Assembly: GCF_000812665.2 (NCBI RefSeq)
Contig: NZ_CP014327.1
Span: 1,319,501 to 1,383,500, forward strand
Origin: Falsihalocynthiibacter arcticus
Lineage (GTDB): Bacteria; Pseudomonadota; Alphaproteobacteria; Rhodobacterales; Rhodobacteraceae
Direction of reading: 5' to 3'
Length of the DNA stretch: 64,000 bases
The translations under genes were made by a program, and so were the position numbers. The notes beneath the pieces were generated by a model. That model saw only the letters and a program-made list of their open reading frames with translations, did not search any database and was not told the DNA's origin. Positions 55,570 to 64,000 of this stretch are shown here, in pieces. How positions within the stretch are numbered: the stretch's first letter is position 1; the number at the start of each line of letters is the position of its first letter.

Positions 55570-57801
55570 TTATCCAACAATCGCGTTAAATGTCGCGCTT
55601 GGGCGCATTACGGCGACGGTTTTCTCAAGATCCGTGTGATAGTAGCCGCCTAGATCAGCAGCTTGACCCTGTGTTGCGGACAGCTCAGCCAGAATAACAT
55701 CCTGTTTCGCTGCCAATTCCGCCGCGATTGGCGCGAAATGCGCAGCAAGGTCGGCATCGTCGGTTTGAGCAGCCAAAGCTTCTGCCCAATACAGCGCAAA
55801 GAAGTAATGGCTATCGCGGTTGTCAAGTTGACCCACTTTACGGCCAGGAGATTTCCCCGTGTCCAAAAGTTTTTCAGTTGCGTCATCTACGGCGCGGCCC
55901 AAAACAGCAACTCTAGGATCGCCCTTACTCTCGGCAAGGAACGTTAAAGATTCACCAAGTGCGCAGAACTCACCAAGGGAATCCCAACGCAAGTGCCCTT
56001 CAGACACCAGTTGCTGAACGTGTTTAGGGGCAGAACCACCAGCACCCGTTTCGAACATACCGCCACCGTTCATCAACTTAACGATCGAGAGCATTTTTGC
56101 TGACGTTCCCAATTCAAGGATCGGGAAAAGGTCGGTGAGATAGTCGCGCAAGACGTTCCCCGTGATCGAAATCACGTCCTTACCCTGACGAATAAGTTCA
56201 AGGCTATAACGCGTAGCCTCGCGGGGGGCCATGATCTGAAGACCCAAATCATTGGCGCCCTCTTCGGTCAGGATTGCTTTGACCGCTTTGATCAATTGTG
56301 CATCATGAGCGCGGTTTTCATCTAGCCAAAACACCGCGGCAGAACCCGTTGCTTTCTGACGGCTGATGCCCAGTTTTACCCAGTCTTTGATCGGAGCGGC
56401 ATTCGCAGAAGATGAACGCCAAATATCGCCGGCCGCTACTTCATGGGAATGCAAGGTTTCTCCGTTGGCCAAAACGTAGCGAATTGTACCATTCGCGGGC
56501 GCTTCGAATGTTGTTGGATGCGAGCCGTATTCCTCGGCTTTCTGGGCCATGAGACCGACGTTGGAAACGCTACCCGATGTGGTCGGGTCTAAGGCACCCG
56601 TCTCTTTGAAATAGTTGATCGTTTCGTCATAAATACCCGCATAGCAATTGTCGGGAACCACGCATTTAGTGTCTGCGGCCTTGCCATCAGGACCCCAGCT
56701 TTTGCCTCCCGCACGGATGAGTGCCGGAAGCGATGCGTCGATGATCACGTCAGAGGAAACGTGAAGGTTGGTGATGCCTTTATCGGAATCCACCATGTAA
56801 AGCGGTGGTTTCGCAGCCATACTCGCCTCAATATCAGCAGCAATCTCGGCCTTTTTGTCGGCGGGGAGGCCGTCGATTTTTGCCAATAGATCACCGATTC
56901 CATTATTCGGATTTGCACCCAATTCTGCCAAAACATCAGCGTGCTTGGTGAATACATCTTCAAGGTAAACGTAAACAAAATGACCGAAAATGATAGGATC
57001 CGAAACCTTCATCATCGTTGCTTTGAGATGAACGGAGAACAGGACGCCTTGCGCCGCCGCGTCGACTATTTCATTGCGGATAAAGGCACGCAATGCAGTT
57101 GCGCTCATGAAAGTCGCGTCTACGACCGTGCCTTCGAGAAGATTGAGATCACCTTTCAGCAGGGACACTTTACCTGCGGTATCAACAAATTCTATTTTCG
57201 CCTTGCCAGCTTGAGCCGCTGAAATCGTTGCCGATTTTTCATTGGCGTAGAAATCATTCCCGGGCATTGAAGCGACGTGGGTTTTGGATGTGGAAGCCCA
57301 TGCACCCATCGAATGTGGATTTTTCATCGCATAGTTTTTTACAGCCCGTGCGGACCGACGATCAGAGTTGCCTTCCCGCAAAACAGGATTAACCGCACTC
57401 CCTTTAATCGCGTCATAGCGCGCCTGAAGGGATTTTTCCGCTTCAGTTTGGGGGTTCTCAGGGTAGTCTGGAACGGCAAAGCCTTGCACTTGCAACTCGG
57501 AAATCGCAGCAGACAGTTGGGGAATAGATGCCGAAACGTTTGGCAGTTTAATCACATTGGCTTCGGGAGTTTTTACAAGTTCACCCAATACGGCAAGGTC
57601 GTCAGACTGGCGTTGACCCTCAGTAAGAAACTCTGGAACCGTCGCCAAAATTCTGCCCGCCAGGGAAATATCTCGGGTACCGACGGTGACGTCGACTGTC
57701 GAAGCAAAGGATTGAATGATGGGCAGGAGTGAGACGCTAGCGAGTTGGGGAGCTTCGTCTACAATGGTATACAATATGTCGGGGCGTTTTTTATCTGACA
57801 T
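55570..57801 (-). CDS. icd: Isocitrate dehydrogenase, NADP-dependent, monomeric type
   Basis: A 743-residue monomeric NADP-ICDH (oxidative decarboxylation of isocitrate to 2-oxoglutarate), the large form used by many alphaproteobacteria instead of the small dimeric enzyme. I chose the ATG complementary to 57799-57801 ([22 protein letters not shown]), as in homologues; the frame runs 27 codons further up. Family blocks: [87 protein letters not shown]. The 288 bases upstream hold no gene and must carry its promoter. Confidence 0.95.
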   Translation of the reverse strand: MSDKKRPDILYTIVDEAPQLASVSLLPIIQSFASTVDVTVGTRDISLAGRILATVPEFLTEGQRQSDDLAVLGELVKTPEANVIKLPNVSASIPQLSAAISELQVQGFAVPDYPENPQTEAEKSLQARYDAIKGSAVNPVLREGNSDRRSARAVKNYAMKNPHSMGAWASTSKTHVASMPGNDFYANEKSATISAAQAGKAKIEFVDTAGKVSLLKGDLNLLEGTVVDATFMSATALRAFIRNEIVDAAAQGVLFSVHLKATMMKVSDPIIFGHFVYVYLEDVFTKHADVLAELGANPNNGIGDLLAKIDGLPADKKAEIAADIEASMAAKPPLYMVDSDKGITNLHVSSDVIIDASLPALIRAGGKSWGPDGKAADTKCVVPDNCYAGIYDETINYFKETGALDPTTSGSVSNVGLMAQKAEEYGSHPTTFEAPANGTIRYVLANGETLHSHEVAAGDIWRSSSANAAPIKDWVKLGISRQKATGSAAVFWLDENRAHDAQLIKAVKAILTEEGANDLGLQIMAPREATRYSLELIRQGKDVISITGNVLRDYLTDLFPILELGTSAKMLSIVKLMNGGGMFETGAGGSAPKHVQQLVSEGHLRWDSLGEFCALGESLTFLAESKGDPRVAVLGRAVDDATEKLLDTGKSPGRKVGQLDNRDSHYFFALYWAEALAAQTDDADLAAHFAPIAAELAAKQDVILAELSATQGQAADLGGYYHTDLEKTVAVMRPSATFNAIVG

Positions 57802-58089
57802 CGATTTAAACCTTTTTGCGTTTTTCGGAGATGAGCGCACCAAACGATTGAGTGCCACAAGTTTTTGAAATGCTCGTGACACTCCAAAAACGATTTTGAG
57901 AATGCCACCAAGCGCTGCTTATTAGGGCATAAATCAAGATGGTAGGAATTTCAATCCGAACGAGAATATATCGACGATAATAACAGTACTATTTGTTTAT
58001 CTAACAGGCTTCGCTACGGTAGATTGTTCCAAAATCCCCGTACTTCTCCATATCATTCGACAAACTATAGCCGAGGTTTTGTGATAATA

Positions 58090-58467
58090 TCAGAGACTCA
58101 TTTTCTTCTTGGCCATATTTGTGTCGCGCTTCATTAGCTCTTTCACGGCTTCGGACCTGCCAAACATCGCCTGTGTTTTCTTTCGTTGTTTTTCCATTTC
58201 CACCCGCAAAACGGCTTGCTCTTGGTTCAGGCTCATTGATTTTTGAGTACACCACTCCTCCCATTTGGAAAAAGCGCCCGCAAGCAAGGACGGATCCATT
58301 CCGTTTGCCTCTGTCAAAGTAACCGCTTGTTGGCCTTTAGACTCACGAATTCTAAGGATTTCATCCGAAAGCCGCTGCTGATCTGCCGAAATTTTTTTAA
58401 GCTTGAACAATTCGATATCCAGCAGGGTCGCTGAAAGGTTTTTCAGGTTTTTAAGGCGTTTATCCAA
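58090..58467 (-). CDS. FliJ-like flagellar coiled-coil protein
   Basis: 125 residues, almost entirely helical and charged: MDKRLKNLKNLSATLLDIELFKLKKISADQQRLSDEILRIRES...EWCTQKSMSLNQEQAVLRVEMEKQRKKTQAMFGRSEAVKELM. The shape and position directly after flhB (overlap of eight bases) suggest a FliJ-like export cofactor, but no sequence motif proves it. Homologues in this order are often 'hypothetical'. Last gene of the flhA-fliR-flhB set. Confidence 0.65.
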   Translation of the reverse strand: MDKRLKNLKNLSATLLDIELFKLKKISADQQRLSDEILRIRESKGQQAVTLTEANGMDPSLLAGAFSKWEEWCTQKSMSLNQEQAVLRVEMEKQRKKTQAMFGRSEAVKELMKRDTNMAKKKMSL

Positions 58468-59557
58468 ACGGTTTCACCCCGTAACCGCGTGCCTTCTTGC
58501 GTATTTTTTCGGCGAAGCGGATTGCCGCGGCGACGGCTTGATAATGTGTTGCATGAATTTCATGGCCAATTTCCACAACTGCAAAAATGGCACGTGCCGT
58601 GGGAGGATCGCTGTGAATGGGGACGCCATGCTCGCTCGCTAGTTCCCTTATGGTTGCGGCAACTTCATCAACCCCTTTTGCAACACAAATTGGGGCGCCG
58701 CCATTGGCACGATCCCACTTTAAGGCAACCGCATAATGGGTCGGGTTAACAATGATGACATCAGCCTTCCCAACGTCCGACATCATTTGACTCATGGCAA
58801 TTTCGTAGCCCTTTTGGCGACGTTTCTGCTTCACGTGCGGGTCGCCTTCGCTGTTTTTGTGTTCGTCTTTCATATCCTTGTGCGACATTCGGTTTTTGCG
58901 CATGTGCTCCTGATACTGAAACAGAAAATCCAAAACACCAAGGGTGGTTGCAATAATGAGGACGATGAAGAAGAACTTCATCACCAGTTCCAGTAATACT
59001 GTTGTGGCCATTGCGGGTGTCATATGGACCGTGGCAACAATGGTGAGAACATTTTGATATAGAAACACACCCAGAACGACGCCATATATTCCAAGTTTTA
59101 CGAAGCTTTTAAAGAACTCAAAAATTCCCGCGCGCCCGAACTTATTTTTGGCGTTTGAGATGGGCGAAATTCGCGACAATTTCGGTGCAAGTTTGTCGGG
59201 GGCCACGACAAAACTTTTCTGGGCTACAATCATTACAATTACAAGCAAGCTCGGGAGTGCGAACCACGGCGACATAATTTTAAGGGTCGACATCATAATG
59301 CTTCCGGTCACGGGAAGGCCGTTGCCTTCAAAAAGCGTGGGGGCAATTCTATCCGATTGGCCGATAATACTCGCCAACAATTGCCCCATGTCCTTCATGC
59401 TGCTGCTTCCAACCGCATAGGCGGCGACGAGAAATCCACCATAGCCTGCGGCAGTCATGAGGTCGGTCGATTTTGGTACCTCACCCTTTTTGCGCGCATC
59501 ATCCAATTTCTTTTGCGTCGGTTCGTGTTGCTTGTCGTCGTCATCGTCGTCACTCAT
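58460..59557 (-). CDS. flhB: Flagellar biosynthesis protein FlhB
   Basis: The export-gate switch protein, 365 residues from the ATG complementary to 59555-59557, which overlaps the fliR stop (ATGA). The N-terminus has six Asp in a row, then KQHEPTQKKLDDARKKGEVPKS, the standard opening. Four TM helices (about 35-215) follow, then a cytoplasmic domain with the autocleavage motif NPTH at 271-274 in IVNPTHYAVALKW. Cleavage there switches export from rod/hook to filament. The upstream in-frame start at 59608 lies within fliR. Confidence 0.95.
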   Translation of the reverse strand: MSDDDDDDKQHEPTQKKLDDARKKGEVPKSTDLMTAAGYGGFLVAAYAVGSSSMKDMGQLLASIIGQSDRIAPTLFEGNGLPVTGSIMMSTLKIMSPWFALPSLLVIVMIVAQKSFVVAPDKLAPKLSRISPISNAKNKFGRAGIFEFFKSFVKLGIYGVVLGVFLYQNVLTIVATVHMTPAMATTVLLELVMKFFFIVLIIATTLGVLDFLFQYQEHMRKNRMSHKDMKDEHKNSEGDPHVKQKRRQKGYEIAMSQMMSDVGKADVIIVNPTHYAVALKWDRANGGAPICVAKGVDEVAATIRELASEHGVPIHSDPPTARAIFAVVEIGHEIHATHYQAVAAAIRFAEKIRKKARGYGVKPFG

Positions 59558-60333
59558 CTCATCACACCAAATGGTGCTTGAAGAAATACCGACAGTTCGT
59601 CCCACCAAACCGCCAATAGAACCGGAGCAACAATCAAAAGAAGGGCCATGCCTCCAAGGGTGATCGCGGGTGCGCCCACCATTGCAACCATCAACTGAGG
59701 CATGGCGCGGTTGATAACCCCGAGCGCGACATTATAAACAAGAGAAGCAATGACAAACGGCGCGGCGAGGGAAAACGCGAGGGAAAAGGCGCTTGCGATT
59801 CGGGCGACGCCCCATTGTGAAACATCGCTTGCTTGGGGAACGTCCCCAGGCCCGAAGACGTTATAGGAAAGGATGAAAGCCTCGGCAATTCTGATGTGGA
59901 GCCCATTCATCACGGCCAGCGCGAGGCCCGCCATAAGTAGCAATTGTCCGATTGCGGCCGTTGGCTCAGCCTGTGCAGATCCCAATATTTGCGACAGCGA
60001 AGTTGCCTGCGCTGCAATTGATCCCGCCATTTGCAAAGAAAAAACAAACAATCTTAGCCCCAAACCCAGTATCAAACCGACGAGAATCTCACTCGCATAT
60101 CCTCCCCAAGCTTGGCCTTCAGCCATAGTATAGGCACGAATTTCCACTGAAACCGCGGGATAGACAACGGCTGTAAAAGCAATGGCCAGGCCTAGGCGAA
60201 CACGCTGTGGAATGGATTGTTCACCGAACGCTGGAAGAAGGGAAAGGGCTGCTCCTACTCGCAGAAAAACGAAAAAGAAGGACGTGAGTTCGTCTTTTCC
60301 CCAGCCACTGATGAGTTCCATTGCTTCATTCAT
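59554..60333 (-). CDS. fliR: Flagellar biosynthesis protein FliR
   Basis: A 259-residue membrane export-gate subunit with about six hydrophobic segments. FVFLRVGAALSLLPAFGEQSIPQRVRLGLAIAFTAVVYP is the family opening, and GLGLRLFVFSLQMAGSIAAQATSLSQI lies in the middle. It overlaps both neighbours (flhA stop and flhB start) by ATGA, so the three are tightly coupled. Some bacteria fuse fliR and flhB; here they are separate. Confidence 0.94.
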   Translation of the reverse strand: MNEAMELISGWGKDELTSFFFVFLRVGAALSLLPAFGEQSIPQRVRLGLAIAFTAVVYPAVSVEIRAYTMAEGQAWGGYASEILVGLILGLGLRLFVFSLQMAGSIAAQATSLSQILGSAQAEPTAAIGQLLLMAGLALAVMNGLHIRIAEAFILSYNVFGPGDVPQASDVSQWGVARIASAFSLAFSLAAPFVIASLVYNVALGVINRAMPQLMVAMVGAPAITLGGMALLLIVAPVLLAVWWDELSVFLQAPFGVMR

Positions 60334-62423
60334 AAAGGCACGAAACCTACGAGGGCAGGGCGCGCATCCGTCCCAATTTCTTCGAACGACAGGACAGGAT
60401 TGCTTATTCCCTTGGCCGACAGCACAGTGCGGATAAAGCGTCTCCTGAGCCGAGACGTTACGATTGCGGGATAGGTTCCTGCCTCCGCAGCCCGCGCAAT
60501 GCGATCAGCGACGCCGTCCGCCAATTTATTGAACTCAAGCGGGGGGAGCGCCACATCCACCTGACCGCGATCCCCAACCATTTGATACAGATTGAAAGAC
60601 GCCTCCCACTCAGGCGCCAATTGAATCAATGGGATTGTGCCATCGGCTCGCTTGATATCAGCGACCAGTTGGAAGCCTAATCGCTGTCGAACATGTTCGC
60701 AAATTCCCTCGGCGCTCGGATAGATTGGCCTTGCCTCGGCAGTCGCCTCAAGAATGAGCGGCAAATTGCGCACGGAAACTTGCTCCTCCAAGAGGAGCCG
60801 CATGACATTCAAAAGAAGATCTACTGGAACCTTCTCAGGAACAAGCTCGTCCAACATTTGCCGATTGGCGGCAGCCCGGTTTTCGTCGGACAGGTTTGTC
60901 AAAGCCGCTAGAATTTTGCGCAAAGCCTTCAACGTTAAGAGTCGCGGGAAGTTTCGCTTAATGACTTCAAGCAAGTGCGTTGCAAGAACCTCGCTTGAGT
61001 TCACAATTGTGGACCCAGATAGAGCCGCCTCGTCTTGGTCCTCTTGAGCGATCCATCGCGCGGGAGCCCCGTAAACAGGCTCGCTAACATCCTGCCCTGA
61101 AGGAAGAGAATCCCCACCATCAAGCATCAGCGCCAAAACTTTTTCAGGGTGCAGCACGTCTCTTGCCTGCTCGACTCCCTGGACGCGAATGATATACGAG
61201 CCAGCTGGCAATGAAGCCTCGTCTGTCAAACGAATTTCGGGCAGAATCAGCCCGTATTCGGTGGCCACATGCGTTCGCATATTCTCAATTCTGGCATCCA
61301 AACCTGTCGCCGGATCCAATATCATGTTAATGAGATCGGGCGAAAATTCGACGTGGATGTCGTCCAGATCCAAAGTGTCTCCGATGGGTTTCTTTTCCGT
61401 TTTGGGAAGCGCATTTTCGGTTACTGCCGTCTCGGTTTTCTTCTCTTTGGCCAACCGTTTATGAACTAGCCATGAGCAGTATCCCAAAGTAAGAGCGCCG
61501 GCGATAAACGGTAAAAACGGAAGTCCTGGAACGAGCGCGAAAAGCGCCATCAATACGGCCACGGTTCCCAAGGCAGCAGGGTGCCTTCCGAGTTGCGCGA
61601 CCATTGCCAAATCCGTCGAACCCGTTGTGCCACCACGCGCCAAAAGCAACGCGGATGCGATCGATATAATCACCGCAGGAATTTGAGAAACGAGGCCGTC
61701 CCCAATTGTTAAGATGGCATATGTTTCAAAGGCCCGACCAATTGGCATGTCGTGGATTGCTACGCCAATAATCAAACCCATAACCAAATTTAGGAGGGTA
61801 ATAAGAAGCCCAGCGATTGCGTCGCCTTTTACAAACTTTGAGGCACCATCCAGTGACCCGAAGAACGTCATTTCAGCCTGATCTTTTTCGCGTCGCTCCT
61901 TTGCTTCATTGTGGTCGATGGCTCCGGCGGACATATCGGCATCAATTGCGAGCTGTTTTCCAGGCATCGCATCAAGGGCAAAACGCGCTCCAACTTCCGC
62001 CATCCTCCCAGCACCCTTGGTGATCACGACAAAATTTACAATGAGAAGTACGCCAAAGACGACGAGGCCTAAAAAGACACTTCCACCCATAACGAAACTA
62101 GCGAAGCCCTGAATGACATCGCCTGCGGCACCTGGTCCCGTATGCCCCTGTCCAATGATCAGTTTGGTTGACGAAACATTGAGTGACAATCGCAACATCA
62201 GCGACGCGAGCAATACAGTGGGGAATGCCGAGAAATCTAACGGGCGTTCAATAAATAGCGTGACCGTGAACATGAGAATAGCTAGTGCAAAGGACGTCGC
62301 AAGGCCTATGTCCAGAACCCATGCTGGCACCGGTAAAATCATCATGACGATGATAGCCATCAGCACCAATGCGAGTAATACAGTGGGGCTAAATAGGTTC
62401 GAAACTGACAGCTTTGTTTCCAT
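60330..62423 (-). CDS. flhA: Flagellar biosynthesis protein FlhA
   Basis: The main export-gate/proton-channel protein, 697 residues from the ATG complementary to 62421-62423 (a TTG seven codons upstream is an alternative). Eight TM segments (about 10-310) include the FHIPEP-type loop: ARFALDAMPGKQLAIDADMSAGAIDHNEAKERR. The large C-terminal cytoplasmic domain runs to 697 with ARDVLHPEKVLALMLDG and QVDVALPPLEFNKLADGV. First gene of the minus-strand flhA-fliR-flhB-fliJ-like operon. Confidence 0.95.
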   Translation of the reverse strand: METKLSVSNLFSPTVLLALVLMAIIVMMILPVPAWVLDIGLATSFALAILMFTVTLFIERPLDFSAFPTVLLASLMLRLSLNVSSTKLIIGQGHTGPGAAGDVIQGFASFVMGGSVFLGLVVFGVLLIVNFVVITKGAGRMAEVGARFALDAMPGKQLAIDADMSAGAIDHNEAKERREKDQAEMTFFGSLDGASKFVKGDAIAGLLITLLNLVMGLIIGVAIHDMPIGRAFETYAILTIGDGLVSQIPAVIISIASALLLARGGTTGSTDLAMVAQLGRHPAALGTVAVLMALFALVPGLPFLPFIAGALTLGYCSWLVHKRLAKEKKTETAVTENALPKTEKKPIGDTLDLDDIHVEFSPDLINMILDPATGLDARIENMRTHVATEYGLILPEIRLTDEASLPAGSYIIRVQGVEQARDVLHPEKVLALMLDGGDSLPSGQDVSEPVYGAPARWIAQEDQDEAALSGSTIVNSSEVLATHLLEVIKRNFPRLLTLKALRKILAALTNLSDENRAAANRQMLDELVPEKVPVDLLLNVMRLLLEEQVSVRNLPLILEATAEARPIYPSAEGICEHVRQRLGFQLVADIKRADGTIPLIQLAPEWEASFNLYQMVGDRGQVDVALPPLEFNKLADGVADRIARAAEAGTYPAIVTSRLRRRFIRTVLSAKGISNPVLSFEEIGTDARPALVGFVPL

Positions 62424-62794
62424 TCTGGAACTAACTTTCTTCAATTTTATTAGGTAGTTTTCGACAGGCCAATCGAGAAAATGTGGTCAACGTTTTTCAA
62501 TCAGAAATAAATCGACTAGATTCGATGCCTCGATAACAAATGCGTTGCAGTGACACCTGTAGACTTAAGATTGGAAGCTATTTTAAGGACTGGAGGTGCA
62601 AAGCAATTGGTGGAATTTTCTATCCCAAACAGCCGTTGCACTCGCATTCTCCGAGTTAAAGAATTCAGGGACGTCATGATCATCATTGAGACAGCACTTC
62701 CAGATAATGTTTAATGAAAATTATCCGGAAACCGTTTATAAAGTGTAAGGAATACGGTGATCATCCCATTTTTATTAAGGCTCAGCCGTAGATT
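62424..62794. other. Non-coding region upstream of flhA
   Basis: No supported gene. It is A/T-rich and should contain the flhA promoter (minus strand). There are short T runs but no hairpin or direct repeat that I can support. It borders the decayed transposase, so part of it may be transposon flank. Confidence 0.5.
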
Positions 62795-63112
62795 TTATTC
62801 GGCTGCTTTTAGTTTCATTGCGGGGGTTATGCCTCCAATGCCCATGGGAAGCTCGTTGTTGTAAGTCCAGAGCGATTGTAACACTCAATATGAGCGTTTT
62901 ATGGGCCATTGTCGGCGCGTATGCTCCGAGGTTTTCCACGCCACTCAATGATTTGGTTTAAGCTCTGGACGACGCGCTCTGTGGGTAATGAGAAATCCAC
63001 GTCAATTCACAGACCTTCGAGATTGAAGTTTTGCAGCAAGTTCCACGTTCGGATTGCCTGGCGTACGCAAGCTGATGCGCCCCATAGAACCTGTTGCGCT
63101 CGTGTCAGATGA
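62795..63112 (-). pseudogene. Decayed IS3-family transposase (ORF B / integrase core) remnant
   Basis: Reading the minus strand gives pieces of an IS3-type integrase in the right order: QVLWGASACVRQAIRTWN (a worn form of QVWSMDFM...GRTFRTFN), NLEGL-stop-IDVDFSLP, ERVVQSLNQIIEWRGKPR, SIRADNGP, then NAHIECYNRS, and after a frame change LQSLWTYNNELP, MGIGGITPAMKLKAAE and a stop. Compared with intact members, about 25 residues are missing after DNGP and another block after the YNR motif, and an in-frame TGA replaces a Gly codon. The DDE residues cannot all be present. No inverted repeats were found at the edges. Confidence 0.8.
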
Positions 63113-63265
63113 TGAAACTCCAAATTTTAGTAAAATTCTACAAAACTTAGACTGCACACTTAGGGTTCTCTTAGGTTTTGTCCTTCAGTTTGGATGAACA
63201 TCTCCAAGCGGGATGATGCGGCGAGAAATAATATGACCGTCGTAAATGTCAGAATGACATCAGCT

Positions 63266-63298
63266 GCGCCTTAGTCGGTGCGAAATGAAAACCGGCGC
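63266..63298 (+). promoter_or_regulatory. Hairpin in the flagellin 5' leader
   Basis: GCGC (63266-63269) and CGGT (63276-63279) can pair with ACCG (63291-63294) and GCGC (63295-63298), forming a bulged stem 30 bases before the flagellin ATG. In Caulobacter, FlbT binds a flagellin leader to control mRNA decay, so a similar role is possible. The stem is short. Confidence 0.35.
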
Positions 63299-63327
63299 AA
63301 AAGCGTCTTAGGAATTAGGAAAACACG

Positions 63328-64000
63328 ATGTCCAGCATTCTGACAAACACAGGCGCGATGGTCGCGCTTCAAACTCTAAAAGGTGTAAATGCCAGCATGG
63401 CGACTACGCAAAACGAAATTTCCACTGGTAAATCCGTGTCTTCGGCCAAGGATAATTCTGCAGTTTGGGCAATTTCAAAAGTGATGGAGGCAGATGTGAG
63501 TGGGTTTAAGGCGATTTCCGACAGTCTATCGCTAGGTGAATCGACTGTGGCAGTTGCGAGACAAGCGTCTGAGACCGTGACGGACCTCCTAACAGACATC
63601 AAAGGTAAAATTGTTGCCGCTCAAGAAGAGAATGTAGACCGAACAAAAATTCAAACGGATATCTCGGCTCTTCGTGATCAGATTACGGCAGTTGTTGGGG
63701 CGGCTCAGTTCAATGGTTTGAATTTGGTTCAAGGTACTGAGGACGTCAACGTTTTGTCTTCACTTGATCGATCGAGCGATGGTTCAGTAACAGCCACAAA
63801 TATTAAAGTTTCACGTCAAGATCAAACTACGACTGCGGGTACATTTGGATCGGGTACTTCAATTGCCGCCAATGCCGTTGTTGCAGATAGCGCTACTGCA
63901 GTAGCTTCAGCAGCAAACACTGCAGTTGTCACCTATGCGGATACATGGGCAGCTGCTGACACAGCGCAATTAACTGTTGCGGGGGTTGATCTTAGCTTTA
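63328..64000 (+). CDS. Flagellin (partial, runs off the window end)
   Basis: The first 224 codons of a filament protein. The N-terminal D0/D1 region is typical: MSSILTNTGAMVALQTLKGVN, SMATTQNEISTGKSVSSAKDN, AVWAISKVMEADVSGFKAIS, and ESTVAVARQASETVTDLL. A variable Ala/Thr/Ser-rich domain starts near residue 150 (VTATNIKVSRQDQTTTAG). The first 20 residues fit the export signal of alphaproteobacterial flagellins. A/G-rich AGGAATTAGGAAAA precedes the ATG. The gene is close to flhA but on the other strand, separated by the transposase remnant. Confidence 0.95.
   Translation, partial: MSSILTNTGAMVALQTLKGVNASMATTQNEISTGKSVSSAKDNSAVWAISKVMEADVSGFKAISDSLSLGESTVAVARQASETVTDLLTDIKGKIVAAQEENVDRTKIQTDISALRDQITAVVGAAQFNGLNLVQGTEDVNVLSSLDRSSDGSVTATNIKVSRQDQTTTAGTFGSGTSIAANAVVADSATAVASAANTAVVTYADTWAAADTAQLTVAGVDLSF

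Noticed and set aside
63180-63327. Sigma-28 promoter before flagellin
   Set aside because: No TAAA-N15-GCCGATAA-like pair could be matched in the leader; not claimed.

Overview
The window looks like chromosomal DNA of a marine alphaproteobacterium of the Rhodobacterales (roseobacter group). This is inferred from gene content and not from a database search: a monomeric NADP isocitrate dehydrogenase, Hint_2-type proteins, a UMF1-family transporter, a split pqiA pair, and a flagellar gene order (fliI / flgB-flgC-fliE-fliQ-flgF-flgG-flgA-flgH) typical of that order. Coding density is high and most genes are housekeeping. I see no tRNA, rRNA, CRISPR array or prophage.

Layout. 1-8.6 kb: cell-wall and membrane genes (phytase-like fragment, mepA, UMF1 transporter), a thioesterase, yggT, recQ-yaaA and a hybrid histidine kinase. 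8.7-16.2 kb: a giant alpha-2-macroglobulin coupled to penicillin-binding protein 1C. 16.2-24.7 kb: thiolase, a metallophosphatase, the whole phosphoserine pathway (serC-serA facing away from serB) with a probable serC leader RNA, a TSUP exporter, an asparaginase and an IalB-like protein. 24.8-36.1 kb: rlmN, a LOG-family gene, dapD and dapE with a pair of Hint-domain genes between them, a GNAT/DUF2064 pair and RNase R. 36.2-38.7 kb: a lytic transglycosylase and an orphan GntR-like LacI regulator with a palindromic operator. 38.8-44.8 kb: fliI facing away from the flgBC-fliEQ-flgFGAH-fliL operon. 45-57.8 kb: a non-flagellar block (YcaQ-like protein, ZntB, an aspartoacylase-like / RimK / zinc-protease trio, MgtE, pqiAABC, icd). 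58.1-64 kb: flhA-fliR-flhB-fliJ-like on the minus strand, a decayed IS3-family transposase, and the start of a flagellin gene cut by the window edge.

The most striking pattern is that four unrelated genes (yggT, the hybrid kinase, pbpC and the lytic transglycosylase) are each broken by what looks like one missing base inside a run of 6-7 G/C. In each case adding one base restores a full family-typical C-terminus. Base-calling error in homopolymers is the simplest reading; slippage-prone phase variation is the interesting alternative.

Other points to follow up: the tandem Hint proteins, one of which has lost the catalytic Cys; the RimK module lying between two divalent-metal transporters; a serC leader with two mutually exclusive hairpins; an isolated LacI/GntR operator next to an unexplained stem-loop region; and the flagellar locus split by about 13 kb of unrelated genes.
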